Positions 11,680-21,372 of a DNA stretch of 64,000 nt are shown here, one piece after another. This DNA is from Zoroaster sp. YZ-2022 (Eukaryota > Echinodermata > Asteroidea > Forcipulatida > Zoroasteridae). The position numbers and the translations under genes were made by a program. Numbering within the stretch: position 1 is the stretch's first letter; each line of letters starts with the position of its first letter. The notes beneath the pieces are model-generated. The model worked only from the letters and a program-made list of their open reading frames with translations, was not told the DNA's origin and did not search any database. The stretch is taken from positions 744,001 through 808,000 of the forward strand of contig CM055834.1 in the NCBI GenBank assembly GCA_029582265.1, read 5' to 3'.

Positions 11680-11987
11680 CCCTCCTACTATAGCTGCACT
11701 TTAGTGGCAAGTAGCTACAGAGGTCAAAATCAGTCAACTGACTGTTTTGACTGTGGACCCAAATGTGCACACAGGGGCATTTTTGACTGGTTTTTACTGT
11801 CATTTTGACCACCCTCAACAATACCAGACAATGCTTTTACCAGTCAAAAACGGTCGACTCATTTTGACCTGTAAATGTACTTACTACATGTGAGGATTGA
11901 CATTGTTCGACTTTTCAGTGCACTAGATATACCTTGGCAAGTATATCAACATTTTGACTGATTTTGACGCTTGAAGTCACAGGAGGG
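11680..11987. mobile_element. TTAA-flanked MITE, 'CCCTCCTACT' long family, 308 bp
   Basis: Complete copy between TTAA 11676-11679 and 11988-11991; right end GGAGGG. Closely similar to 7115-7409. Confidence 0.85.
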
Positions 11988-12211
11988 TTAAACAACCAAC
12001 CTGTGAAATTTTCAGCTCAATGCAGAGTTTCAGTCTCAGTATGAGAAAAGAGTGAACAAATATTCACAGTTTTTAATGAAAACACTTGGAAACCAAAAAG
12101 TAGCTGTCTAACAACTTTTTAGTAAGTGTGCAGATTTGTTGTGTTTCCCCCAAAATTAGATTACTTTGAACTGTCTAATATATTCAGGATATTTGATACC
12201 ATGTCCAAATA

Positions 12212-12479
12212 TACTACTCAAAACAATTTAGGGAACACCGGAATAATCTCAGTTAAAGCAAGATCATTTATTTCAGATAAACACAATGTTTCACAGAATT
12301 GATGAGAAACAACTGCACAATGAAACAGATGATAAAGGATGCATGTAGTGATTATGCATTTCATGACATGACTACTGAAAGAGAGAGAGGGGGTTGCAAA
12401 TGAAAATCCCGGTTCATGGAACATTTCAAACCTATTTGATGTTAAAAATCCGGTGTTCCCTAAATTGTTTTGAGTAGTA
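12212..12479. mobile_element. TA-flanked Tc1/mariner-type MITE, 268 bp
   Basis: Perfect terminal inverted repeats of about 29 bp (TACTACTCAAAACAATTTAG at the left, its complement at the right) with TA duplicated at 12210-12211 and 12480-12481. AT-rich interior, no ORF. Confidence 0.85.
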
Positions 12480-12494
12480 TATAAAGTTTTTTAA

Positions 12495-13041
12495 ACCTAA
12501 CTCCCTAGACATTTTTTGCTAGGAACCATCCCAAATCCTCCAAAATCCATCAACATGCAGTAAAAAGGTACCCCAATTGTTGGACTTTGATGGAATCGGT
12601 ACAGTGGCAAATGCAAAGCATCCATGGCTTGGCTATACACAGTCCTGAATCCAACAAAAAGCAGCCGGTGGAGTTTGATGGATTTGGTACATGTGGCATC
12701 ATGCTCAATTCGCTGGGCTATCCGCTCAGTGCACATCGTAGCCCTCGTGCGGTGAATTTGCACCCGGTGTTAGCCACTTTTGCGTTGTGTGAGCGTTGTG
12801 CGTACATTTTATGTGCGTATGTTATGGTACTAAGCGCGCGTGTACTTCTGCCAGCCAATGATCGCACATCAACTGCAAAATACGCAAAACGTGACGCACT
12901 ATCACTGCCCTTTCGCCCACAGTGGTCTAACAACATGTGCCCTCAACGACTCATGCACGGTGCGAATCCATGTACAGGACTGAATCCATCAAAAGCAAGC
13001 AAAGCCAGGGGTGGATTTTGATGGACTTAGAGTAGTTAGGG
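12495..13041. mobile_element. TTAA-flanked MITE, 'CCCTAACTCC' family, copy 2 (547 bp)
   Basis: TTAA at 12491-12494 and 13042-13045; left end ACCTAACTCCCTAG, right end TAGTTAGGG. It carries a GC-richer core (12700-12960). Open frames across the core on both strands have no recognisable domain and are treated as incidental. Confidence 0.75.
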
Positions 13042-13234
13042 TTAAGGTAATAATTAGTAATGTTGTACCTTCCGTTTCATCCAAGTAAAATTCATGTAAA
13101 TCTGTGATAATTTATTTTTATTTTTATTTTTTTTTAGAATACCAATAGTGTATATTGGCTTTAACTATGGATGACTTTTAAAAAAAAAGCGACAAAAATG
13201 AAGACAACCCTCTTTTTGTTTGTTTCTTCTACAG

Positions 13235-13352
13235 CGTGATGACATCGGCAATGAGCTCGTCCAATCAGAGAGTCTGAAGATGCACCAGCTGTTTCCGTCA
13301 GACCCCTACCCACTGACCGTTCTCTCTGAGATATTCCTGCAGCATCCGCCAG
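13235..13352 (+). CDS. SKIC3 (TTC37): SKI3/TTC37 homologue, exon d
   Basis: This 118-bp exon starts after TTCTACAG and encodes RDDIGNELVQSESLKMHQLF then PSDPYPLTVLSEIFLQHPP. TTC37 has ...[22 protein letters not shown] at this position. It ends with one extra base (phase 1), which joins the two leading bases of exon e to make a Glu codon. The donor is then GTTCGG, weaker than the others. A GTGACT a few bases later would break the frame, so it was not chosen. Confidence 0.8.
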
Positions 13353-13503
13353 GTTCGGTGACTTTCATGATCTTGCCAAAAAAAAAAACAAGTTCAAGCA
13401 GGAGTTGATCCAACAACAGTAGTGAATGGTGGGCCAGTGGTGCAGGCTTTTTCCACAGGTTGATCTGGTTGATGAATTAGAATGGGTCTCTCACTACATG
13501 AGC

Positions 13504-13799
13504 TGGGCCCAGTTTCGTAGCGCTGCTTACCGGTATAAAGCAAATTTTTGTGCTAACTACAGTGTATAGCAGAAAAACTTGCTTAAGCATAAGCGTATTT
13601 CACAGGTTAGCAAGAAAATTCAGAGCGTTGTGTTCGCGTTCACCATGGATTTGTATTGTTGCGTCAATCATTTGCAAGCAATAACGGCTGGCAAGTTAGC
13701 GTGCCTATCTCTATGCTTAATGGCTAGCAGCGCTATGAAATGAAAAACCCACAGAAAGCAAAAAATCGTCTGCTTAGCGGCTCTATGAAATTGGGTCCT
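13504..13799. mobile_element. GGGCCC-ended MITE, copy 1
   Basis: Inverted termini TGGGCCCAGTTTCGTAGCGC and CGGCTCTATGAAATTGGGTC; interior with alternating GCTTA/TAAGC motifs. A second copy in reverse orientation lies at 17258-17537 and a half copy near 47283. The target duplication is not clear by eye. Confidence 0.7.
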
Positions 13800-14091
13800 G
13801 AATGTAGAGGGCTTTTGGCCTTTTTGGCATAGCACAAATATTTTTGCTCAGCAATATAAAACAGACCACCAACCAAAATGCATACATTTTGTATGAAAGT
13901 TTGGCTGGTGACCTAAGAAATCCTCTAAGCAATTTGTTATGCTAAGCAAATTTAACTGCCCAGCAGCTCCATGGAGGTAAATGGGCAAAAGGGGGGACGA
14001 AGAAATGTATGGTAAATTTCAAGCGCGGTGATGCCCCCTTTGCCACACCCCCCCTTTCCCATTGGTTTGATAATGCACTACTCCTTTCTAT

Positions 14092-14358
14092 AACCCTAAC
14101 CCCCTAGGTATTCTGGCTAGGAACCTTCCTGAATCCTACAAAATCCGTCAGTGCACTTTTTGGAAACATGCCCTTATCTTCAAAATGCACCATGCATTTT
14201 CTGTTGATCTTTCATATTCAGCACTTATGGTCTGTACTTCTTGCCAGGTAGTAATTTTGCCCCTTTTGAAGAGGTGAAAGTACCAGTTTCCAACAGTGGT
14301 GAATTTTTCCAAAAAAGTGCCCCTTGGAGGATATTGATGGATTAAGGGTAGTTAGGGA
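14092..14358. mobile_element. 'CCCTAACTCC'-family MITE, copy 3 (short)
   Basis: Left end ACCCTAACCCCCTAG, right end TAGTTAGGG. Flanks no longer read TTAA, so the copy is older or its target decayed. Same terminal sequence as 5151-5769 and 12495-13041. Confidence 0.6.
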
Positions 14359-14552
14359 TATGCTGTGCGTGATACAAAACACAGTGTTTTCATGTGACAC
14401 TCATCTAGTGATCTCTTACATAAAGGCATGGGCTACTGAGTTCAAAGAGAGTTTATGTCTTTCTCAGCATGCAACAGTGGATTTCTCAAAACCGTATAAT
14501 AAAACAATAAAACATTTATTTATGTGAGAATGTTTTTGTTTGATGCTGACAG

Positions 14553-14693
14553 AATGCCAAGATGATGAAGCATTTCGTATTTACAACAAACTCCGAGAAT
14601 TGGATGGAACGTCTGGTGCAGCGGCACTCGGTCTCGGTCAAGTCAGTCTGTCAAGGAAAGATTACATAGTGGCGAGAGACAGACTACAAGAAG
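14553..14693 (+). CDS. SKIC3 (TTC37): SKI3/TTC37 homologue, exon e (TPR)
   Basis: Exon of 141 bp, acceptor GCTGACAG, donor GTAAAT, phase 1 at both ends. It encodes ECQDDEAFRIYNKLRELDGT then SGAAALGLGQVSLSRKDYIV and ARDRLQEG. This is a recognisable TPR helix pair and the counterpart of TTC37 ...[22 protein letters not shown]...EDAVRNLTEG. It is among the best-conserved exons in the window. Confidence 0.9.
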
Positions 14694-14699
14694 GTAAAT

Positions 14700-15926
14700 C
14701 GTTTTCCTTTTTTTTTTTTCCCAGAATGAGTTGTAATTATCACTGAACGGCAATTTTTTTTTTTTTAATTTAAAACTTTTTTGTACACAAGACTGTGAAT
14801 CAAAATGAGGCTTGTGTCAGAAATAGACTGGTGCCTTTCAGCCTGAAATATCTGCATTGTTTTTTTAATGGGCACTCTCGGAACCAGACAAAGATGGCAG
14901 CACTGTGATAAGGCAAAACCCACTGAATAAAATCTCATAGAAACCAGTGCGTAATACATTGAAAGCAAGGTACAACATTGGTAATTAGCTGATTTCAATT
15001 TTACCAAATTATTGTCCAAATACTAACTTGAAGTAAAATTGATAAAGGTACCAGTCATCCTGAAAAATTGTATTATGTCTGAAGTTCTTATATTTTTAGA
15101 GAAAACACAATTTTTTTTAAATTGCTGACAGCAACTTTTTGCATTTCTGAAAAAATTGTGAATGCTTTTTCACACTTTTCTCAAGACTTAGACTCCGCAT
15201 TGAATCTTTCTCAGGTTGGTTGTTTAATGTATACCTTAATAATTCAAAGAAAGTAATCATACCCATTGAAGCAGTTTTGCCAGCATTACCAATAGGTAAA
15301 AACTTTCCCTTGAAGTTAAAAAAAAAAAAATTTAAAAAAAAAAAAAAAATTCCAAATACTTGGAAGTTTTGGACTTTTTTTGAGATATTCCCCTCTGAAA
15401 GGAAACCGCCCAAATGAATACTTATTTCAAAATTAATTCTGATAAAATCCCTCTCTGATTGACAGCAATATAGGAACACTTTTTCACTGGTTTGCCCAAA
15501 ATACTCGGACAGCCATTTTTCTGCAGTCATAATGTATATTGAGCTGGGTTTTTTCCACAATTCTTCAGTAGCTTGTTCAAAAAGGTTCTCACATGCAGGG
15601 CAAACAGGTCAATTTTTTTTTATAAAAGGCCACATACTCTGTACACTTCAGAAATCTTTCATGCTGTATCCTTGTGTATTTCAATGCAGAGAGGGATCTG
15701 TTGTTGATGCGCTGTAACATAAGGGATCAATTTGCGTATTTTGTGTAATTTTGCGTAATTGCGTATTTTGCGTGAGGTCACCGTTCATCTTTGACACGCA
15801 TGGAGATAGGAATATTGATGTCAATTTTTATTTAGAATTAAAATGCATTTGCAAAGGATGCATTTGCATAGCCATCAAATTGTTTTTATTTTTATGAAAA
15901 AGATGAAGTCAGGATTCAAACATTAA
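14700..15926. other. Intron, low complexity; no gene
   Basis: AT-rich intron with long A and T runs (15318-15348 is almost pure A). Open frames across the A/T tracts are low-complexity artefacts. The segment around 15720-15775 repeats GCGTATTTTG/GCGTAATT several times. Confidence 0.6.
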
Positions 15927-16198
15927 CCCTCCTACTGTAGCTGAACTTTAGTGGCAAGTAGATACAGTTGTCATAACCAGTCAACTGCCTGTTTTGACTG
16001 TTGACCCAAATGTGCACACAGGGGCATTTTTGACTGGTTTTGACTGGTCATTTTGACCACCCTCAACAATACAAGACAATGCTTTTACCAGTCAAAAACG
16101 GTTGACTCATTTCGACCTGTAAATGTACTTACTACACATAAGGTTTGACAGTGTTTGACTTTTAAGTGCACTAGATATACCTTGGCAAGTATATCACA
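15927..16198. repeat. TTAA-type MITE, 'CCCTCCTACT' long family, 3'-truncated
   Basis: Begins after TTAA 15923-15926 with CCCTCCTACTGTAGCTG and runs to AAGTATATCA. The right terminus is missing. Confidence 0.75.
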
Positions 16199-16359
16199 GA
16201 AGGGATCATGAGGCTCGTCACTTGTATTTACTGGTATATATGCCGGTCTTTTACATCAGACACAATTGTTCCTTGTGTGTGCAAATCCGTCCATAGATGC
16301 CACATCTGCTTGCCTACTTATCCACCAAACTTATACCAAATTTTTCCAATTTTGTTCAG

Positions 16360-16461
16360 GTCTTCAGACGTGTAGAAGTCATGTACATGGCTGGCTGTAC
16401 CTAGCTATGGCCCAGCTCTGTCTCCATGACAGTCACGCAGCAGTTGACTCGGCAAAAACCG
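16360..16461 (+). CDS. SKIC3 (TTC37): SKI3/TTC37 homologue, exon f (TPR)
   Basis: Exon of 102 bp, acceptor TTTGTTCAG, donor GTAAAT, phase 1 at both ends. With the base carried over it encodes GLQTCRSHVHGWLYLAMAQL then CLHDSHAAVDSAKT. This matches TTC37 [20 protein letters not shown]...KEAVLSCSQAL residue by residue in pattern. Confidence 0.9.
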
Positions 16462-16961
16462 GTAAATTTGTAGATAAGAATTAGGTTAAGGTTAGGGCTA
16501 AAGGAATAAAGGTTTGCCATGCGGTCTTTACCACAGGATAATGACGGGTCCTTGCACAAAACCGGTCATTGGCCTGTGGTAACAACCAACCGTCAGTCTG
16601 TTATTCTCATTCATAAATGCCTGTATCAATTTATTTTCAAAATGAAAACAATTTGTAATTTGTGTTGAAAAAAATACTAAAATAAAAATGGGCAAATTCA
16701 CATTTTGGGGACACACGAAACACTTTCAAAGTACACTTCCAAAGTACATGAACACGTTTCGTCCAATCAGATTGTCTTAATTGTCTTGGGCATTTATAAA
16801 TACATTTTCATTGGTGATTTACATACGTACAATATTTTTGTAGAAACTTAAGACAGCTTTACGTCCGTCTTCGTGAACATGCTGATGCGCATTCGTATAA
16901 AATTTGCATTGTGTGAAAATATGCACCATGTGTTTTGTGTTAACAATTTGTCTAAAGGGGT

Positions 16962-17034
16962 GTGGCTGAAAGGGGTGTGGCTGAAAGGGGTGCGGCCTGA
17001 AGGGGTGTGGCCTAAAGGGGTGTGGCTAAGTAGC
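16962..17034. repeat. Short minisatellite, 15-16-bp unit, about 5 copies
   Basis: Five imperfect copies of AAAGGGGTGTGGCTG in tandem inside an intron. Confidence 0.85.
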
Positions 17035-17257
17035 AAACAACAAAAATATCAGTTACTTTTCCGACGTTAATAAGTGAATTAGATAAATTGAGTAATGCTA
17101 GAATTAAACCTACAGCCACTAAAATCACAAAATTTCTATCAACTTCAGCCCTGTACGTCCAAATTGTTGGCGGTAGGCAAAAATAAAACAGATTTTTTAT
17201 TTGATAGAATTCTTGCATAAAAATAAAAACTTCAGAGACTGTGAAAACTTCATATAC

Positions 17258-17537
17258 TGGACCCAATTTCACAGAGCCGCTTAGCAGCCAATTTCTTGTT
17301 TAATTTTTGTACTTTTTTCATTTCATAATGCTGCTTACCGTTAAGCACTGAGAAAAGCACGCTAACTTTACCGGCTGTTATTGCTAGCAAATGAGTGATG
17401 CAATAATATAAATCCATGGTGAACACACACGTGCCACTCTGAATTTTTTTGCTAACCTGTGAAAAACGCTTATGCTTAAGAAAAATTTTCTGCTATAGTT
17501 TACTTACCGGTAAGCAGCGTTATGAAATTGGGCCCCA
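17258..17537. mobile_element. GGGCCC-ended MITE, copy 2 (reverse orientation)
   Basis: Ends CTGGACCCAATTTCACAGAG and GTTATGAAATTGGGCCCCA; the interior matches 13504-13799 read on the other strand. Confidence 0.7.
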
Positions 17538-18012
17538 TTCGATACGTAAGTCGATACGTAATATGCACGCACATTGGTAGTACAGCGTTCTTTTCGCTAC
17601 ATTTGGTTCCAAAGCTGGCATGCTGTTTTGTGTAATTTAAACTAAATTCCATGATTTTAACATTCAAAAGCAATTCTTGAGGCAGAAATTGACTTTGTTA
17701 ACAAGATTGTGAGTCGTTACAACACATTATGTTAAACGCAAGTCCCAAGCTTTCTAATTTTTGGCGGAAATCCTCAAATAAAGTGTGGTCAATGCATTTC
17801 CAATGGGCTTCTGATGATTGTTGGAATCAGCATGTGCTAAGTGGGTGTGGTCTATGTTGGAATTACGTCACACTCACCAACAGGATTTCCAATTACAGTA
17901 AAAACTAATGGCTGAATCATAAATTACTGGATAAACATTTGTTTGTCTGTGCTCTGTTATTCCCCTAGAGTTGATGATATTTTGTTTCTTCTCCTGTGTC
18001 GGAAATCTGCAG

Positions 18013-18149
18013 GACTAAAGGTATTGACAGCCAACAAACAGCTGGCAACTCCTCAACTCAAGATGGCGCTTTTGAAAGTACAAGCCGGTGCTTTATTAGA
18101 TTCAGGCACTCCGACTCAAGCGCAAAAAGCTCTGCAGATCTACGAAAAG
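18013..18149 (+). CDS. SKIC3 (TTC37): SKI3/TTC37 homologue, exon g (last recognised)
   Basis: Exon of 137 bp, acceptor ATCTGCAG, donor GTAAGT, entering in phase 1 and leaving in phase 0. It encodes GLKVLTANKQLATPQLKMAL then LKVQAGALLDSGTPTQAQKA and LQIYEK, aligning with TTC37 ...[30 protein letters not shown]. It has a proper donor, so the gene should continue, but I recognise no downstream exon in the remaining 45.8 kb. About 1200 residues expected of a full SKI3 protein are not seen here. Confidence 0.9.
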
Positions 18150-18179
18150 GTAAGTTGTACAGGTTTTTTTCCCCAAAAT

Positions 18180-18330
18180 TTGTATATTGGTAATTCCATG
18201 GTTACCCACGTTACATTTTTGGACCCACTCTTAATGCTATTATGGGCTAAAACAATGGAAAAATTAAAAAGCCCTATAAATCCCGAACGAAATGATTTGC
18301 AGACTTGTAACTTGCAGGCATGAGAATTTC
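18180..18330. repeat. Degenerate dispersed repeat (GGGCTAAAACAATGG units)
   Basis: Contains GGGCTAAAACAATGG, AAAAGCCCTATAAATCCC and GACTTGTAACTTGCA, which recur many times at 20209-20860. Old, diverged, no coding capacity. Confidence 0.6.
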
Positions 18331-18811
18331 CCGCCGTTCCGCGGTTTCCCGCTTTTTGGAGGCCAAAATATGTCCTCTCCGAGTTCAATGTGAATCCGGT
18401 TTAAAATTTGGGGGGTAGAGGTGGTCTAGGGTGATTTTTTTTTAGGAAATTGTGGAAATATCATTGCTGAAATGCCCGAGATCGGCACTTTTAAAGTCGG
18501 CTTTGTAGCTCTGTTTTAGACGCTCCCAGCTGTTTTATAAACCCGCTTGTCCGATCCTATTTACGGCGACGCAGAGCGATGAAGTGCTGTTACAGAGATG
18601 AAGTTTACTAAGCGAATCAACGATCGCGTTAGGTATCAAGTATTCCATAACGTCATAAAATTGTCCAATCAACGATCCCCTATAATGAGCGTTAGGAAAT
18701 GCTGTTGTTGATTGAGCTGACCATCGTGTTAACGCTTTGGCCTTTGTGTACGTGAAAGAAAAAAAGTTATAGTAAAATTATCGTGAAATATCGGAGGCAT
18801 CCGACTTCAAA

Positions 18812-19270
18812 ATGCCGAGAATTTTGGATAGAAATGAAGAACAATTAAATGCGGAGTCGGATAAAGGTGTCAAAGAAAAATGGAAGTGGTCTTGGTTGGA
18901 GGAAGATGTGGAAATTAAACTGCCTGGTAAAAGTGGTATTGCTGATAAAGTAAAGTGCAATCTCGGCGAGTTCGCCAGAAAGGTAGATATACCAGGGAAG
19001 TCGATGTGCACGCTTTGCAATAAACTGATCAACTATGGAAATCGCAGGAAAAGTGCACTAAAAGCTCATGTTACCACAGCGGAACATGTAAATCTAGTGA
19101 AGATAAGAAGGACAAATTATGTCGTGCAAGTGGCTTCAGCAGCGGGGCCAACAAGTTCTTCAGGCGCAGGGCCGTCCACATCCTCCGCCACCTCTTCTGA
19201 CAAGTGCATTACGTATGGGTTGCCTCCGGTGCACGTGAAAGTGTCAATTGTGTTTATTTCTGCTGTTTAA
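18812..19270 (+). CDS. Hypothetical protein with BED/C2H2-like zinc finger (152 aa)
   Basis: The ORF encodes an acidic/basic N-terminus (MPRILDRNEEQLNAESDKG, then EKWKWSWLEED) and a zinc finger at about residues 69-97, CTLCN...HVTTAEH (CxxC...HxxxxxH spacing, BED type). A Ser/Thr/Ala-rich linker follows. From general knowledge such modules are N-termini of hAT-related transposases or proteins derived from them. The last residues look unnatural, so a splice donor (for example CCG|GTGCAC near 19230) or a truncated transposase is likely. The 500 bases upstream are richer in CpG and could be a promoter, an inference. The function is not known. Confidence 0.5.
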   Translation: MPRILDRNEEQLNAESDKGVKEKWKWSWLEEDVEIKLPGKSGIADKVKCNLGEFARKVDIPGKSMCTLCNKLINYGNRRKSALKAHVTTAEHVNLVKIRRTNYVVQVASAAGPTSSSGAGPSTSSATSSDKCITYGLPPVHVKVSIVFISAV

Positions 19271-19364
19271 TAGGGCCTATGGACATTCAGATCTAAAAAT
19301 TACATTGAAAATTGCTTGAAAATGCTACTTTTCAGTACCTAAATTGTCAAAATTTTCTAAAGGG

Positions 19365-19450
19365 GGCGCTGACCCCTTCAACCCCCGCCAGGGGGCCCCG
19401 GCCCCCTGAAACCCCCGGCATGCCTCGCCTTCGGCTCGGGCCAAGCCTAC
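19365..19450. repeat. GC-rich repeat fragment
   Basis: About 85 bases of very GC-rich, partly self-complementary sequence (GGGGCGCTGACCCC, GGGGGCCCCGGCCCCC) in AT-rich surroundings, just after the zinc-finger ORF. Looks like a dispersed-repeat terminus. Confidence 0.5.
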
Positions 19451-19599
19451 GGCTTGATTGGGTCATTAATAGTGAATCGCTATTTTCCAGTTTTTTCTAA
19501 CACAACCCATTCTCATGCCTGAACTTGGTACAAACATTTATTATGATATATATGTAGATGCACCCAAAATTGATAAAAAATCCATCCATTCCGGTTTAA

Positions 19600-20204
19600 C
19601 CCTTTCCTTACCATAGGCGACTTTAGTCGACTGCATTCATACCCCCTCTTCCTTACCATAGGCGACTTTAGTCGACCAAGCTTTCACACAAAAAAGCACT
19701 CAAGCCTGAACACAAAGGCCATTTGTTATAAAGCTGTAGTTTTGTCCATATTCACCCTCCATACCCAAGCTTACAATGGTTGGAAAGAGCAAGATCAGAT
19801 CTTTCCATTGATGGTGAAATAAAATAAGGTTGCTATTATGCAATCCCTTCAAACTGGAGTGGAAAGATCCAAAATGCCAAACACCTACGGAGCGCCATGT
19901 GTTTGTGTACAAAAAAGTGTTTGAGTTTACAGATCACACTGAGGAAACAAAGACCGAGAACTTGGACATTTATTGACCGATCTTAATGTTTTTTGGATTT
20001 TATGATAGGGAATTCAATAAGTAAGATATTTTGTATTATTTATTTTGCTGTAAAACGATATCTTCAAGGTGATAATAGAGTTTGTAAAATTGGCCTTTGA
20101 ACACAAGCTTTCTGTTGTGTAAGAATGTGTGCTTCACGCTTGAGTGGTCAAACAATGCGGTCACCAGCGGTTGTTTATGTCAAAACAATTCAGTACTGAG
20201 AGGG
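19600..20204. mobile_element. TTAA-flanked MITE, 605 bp, copy 2
   Basis: TTAA at 19596-19599 and 20205-20208; ends CCCTTTCC and GAGAGGG. Nearly identical over its whole length to 2079-2681, implying recent movement of this family. Confidence 0.85.
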
Positions 20205-20208
20205 TTAA

Positions 20209-20860
20209 TGGGCTAAAACAAAGGAAATATAAAAACCATAATAACATCCAAATGGAATGGCGTAGCGACTTGTAATTTTGCACTAACATTTGTCCCGATG
20301 TGTAGATATATCTAAAATTATAAAATCCATACAAACTTCAGTTCCGCTATTATGGGCTAAAACAATGAAAATTAAAAAGCCCTGTAAATCCCTAACGAAA
20401 TGATTTGTAACTTTCTACAAACATTCTTTATGATATGTATATGTACCTAAAAGTGATTAAAAATCAATTGGTTCTGGTTTAATGGGCTAAAACAATGGAA
20501 CACAATGTAAAAACCACAATATCTCTTTAATGGAAAGTCGTACAGAATTTTGAACTATCATCTGTGCCATTATGTAGATGTACAAATGTACCTAAATCAT
20601 AAATATCATACAAACATAAACGGTTCCATCACAATGGACTATAACAAAGCATTATAACTCCCTAACGGAATCACGTACTGACTTGTAACTTGGCACAAAC
20701 ATTTCGTATGATATCTTAAATAATTAAAGTCATAAAAGCATCATCTGTACTGGTAACATGGGCTAAAACAGTGGAAGTTTAAAAGCACTGTAACTCCCAA
20801 ATGGAATGATGTACAGACTTGTATTACTTGGCACAATAATCGATTAGATTGACTAGGACA
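20209..20860. repeat. Degenerate tandem repeat, about 120-140-bp unit
   Basis: Repeated phrases GGGCTAAAACAATGG, AACTCCCTAACGGAATG, GACTTGTAACTTGGCACAAA and ATGATAT recur in order about five times with much divergence. Related to 18180-18330. Non-coding. Confidence 0.65.
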
Positions 20861-20864
20861 CGTT

Positions 20865-21270
20865 AAGGGAAGCTCAGTGGTCCATTGGTGAATGCATCTG
20901 ACTGCTAAACAGAATGTCCCGAGTTTGAGATCCGCTGTGAACATGACCGCAATAATTTCATTGCTTTTCTTTTTTATCCATTCACGGCTCTCATCCGTGG
21001 CAAGTAATAAGTTCCAAAAAGCTTACTAAAAGCTATTTTTGATTAAACTTACTGACTTACAGACTTGTAACATGGAACAATAATCGACTGGATTTACTAG
21101 TACATGTTGTGGAAGCACGGTGACCAGTGGTGAATTTGTCTGACTGCTTATTAGAAGGTTACTGAGTTTGAGATCTGCCATGAACATGACTGAACTAATT
21201 TTATTACTTTGCTTTGTTTTCTTCTTTATCCGTTCATGGATAAGTAATCAGTTCCAAAAAAACTTACTAA
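20865..21270 (+). repeat. Two tRNA-like repeat units (SINE-like)
   Basis: Two related units (about 20870-21050 and 21100-21265). Each has GTGGTGAAT-type A-box-like text, CTGACTGCT, then GAGTTTGAGATC resembling a decayed B box (GTTCGANNC). An ATCCATTCA...CAAGTAATAAGTTCC tail is shared. Best read as old tRNA-derived SINEs. Confidence 0.45.
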
Positions 21271-21372
21271 AATTTTTACATAAACACTTTTAAAATGTTT
21301 TACTTCCAGACTTTTTAGCAAACCCAAACACCTTACTTTGTAACCCAACAAACATAATTCTTGTTATTATTA

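Noticed and set aside
12587..13021. 144-residue ORF in an intron of the SKIC3 homologue
   Set aside because: It lies entirely within a TTAA-flanked MITE (12495-13041), shares terminal sequence with non-coding relatives and has no domain.
15117..15560. 147-residue minus-strand ORF
   Set aside because: Built on A/T homopolymer tracts (Phe/Lys runs); no counterpart in any protein family I know.
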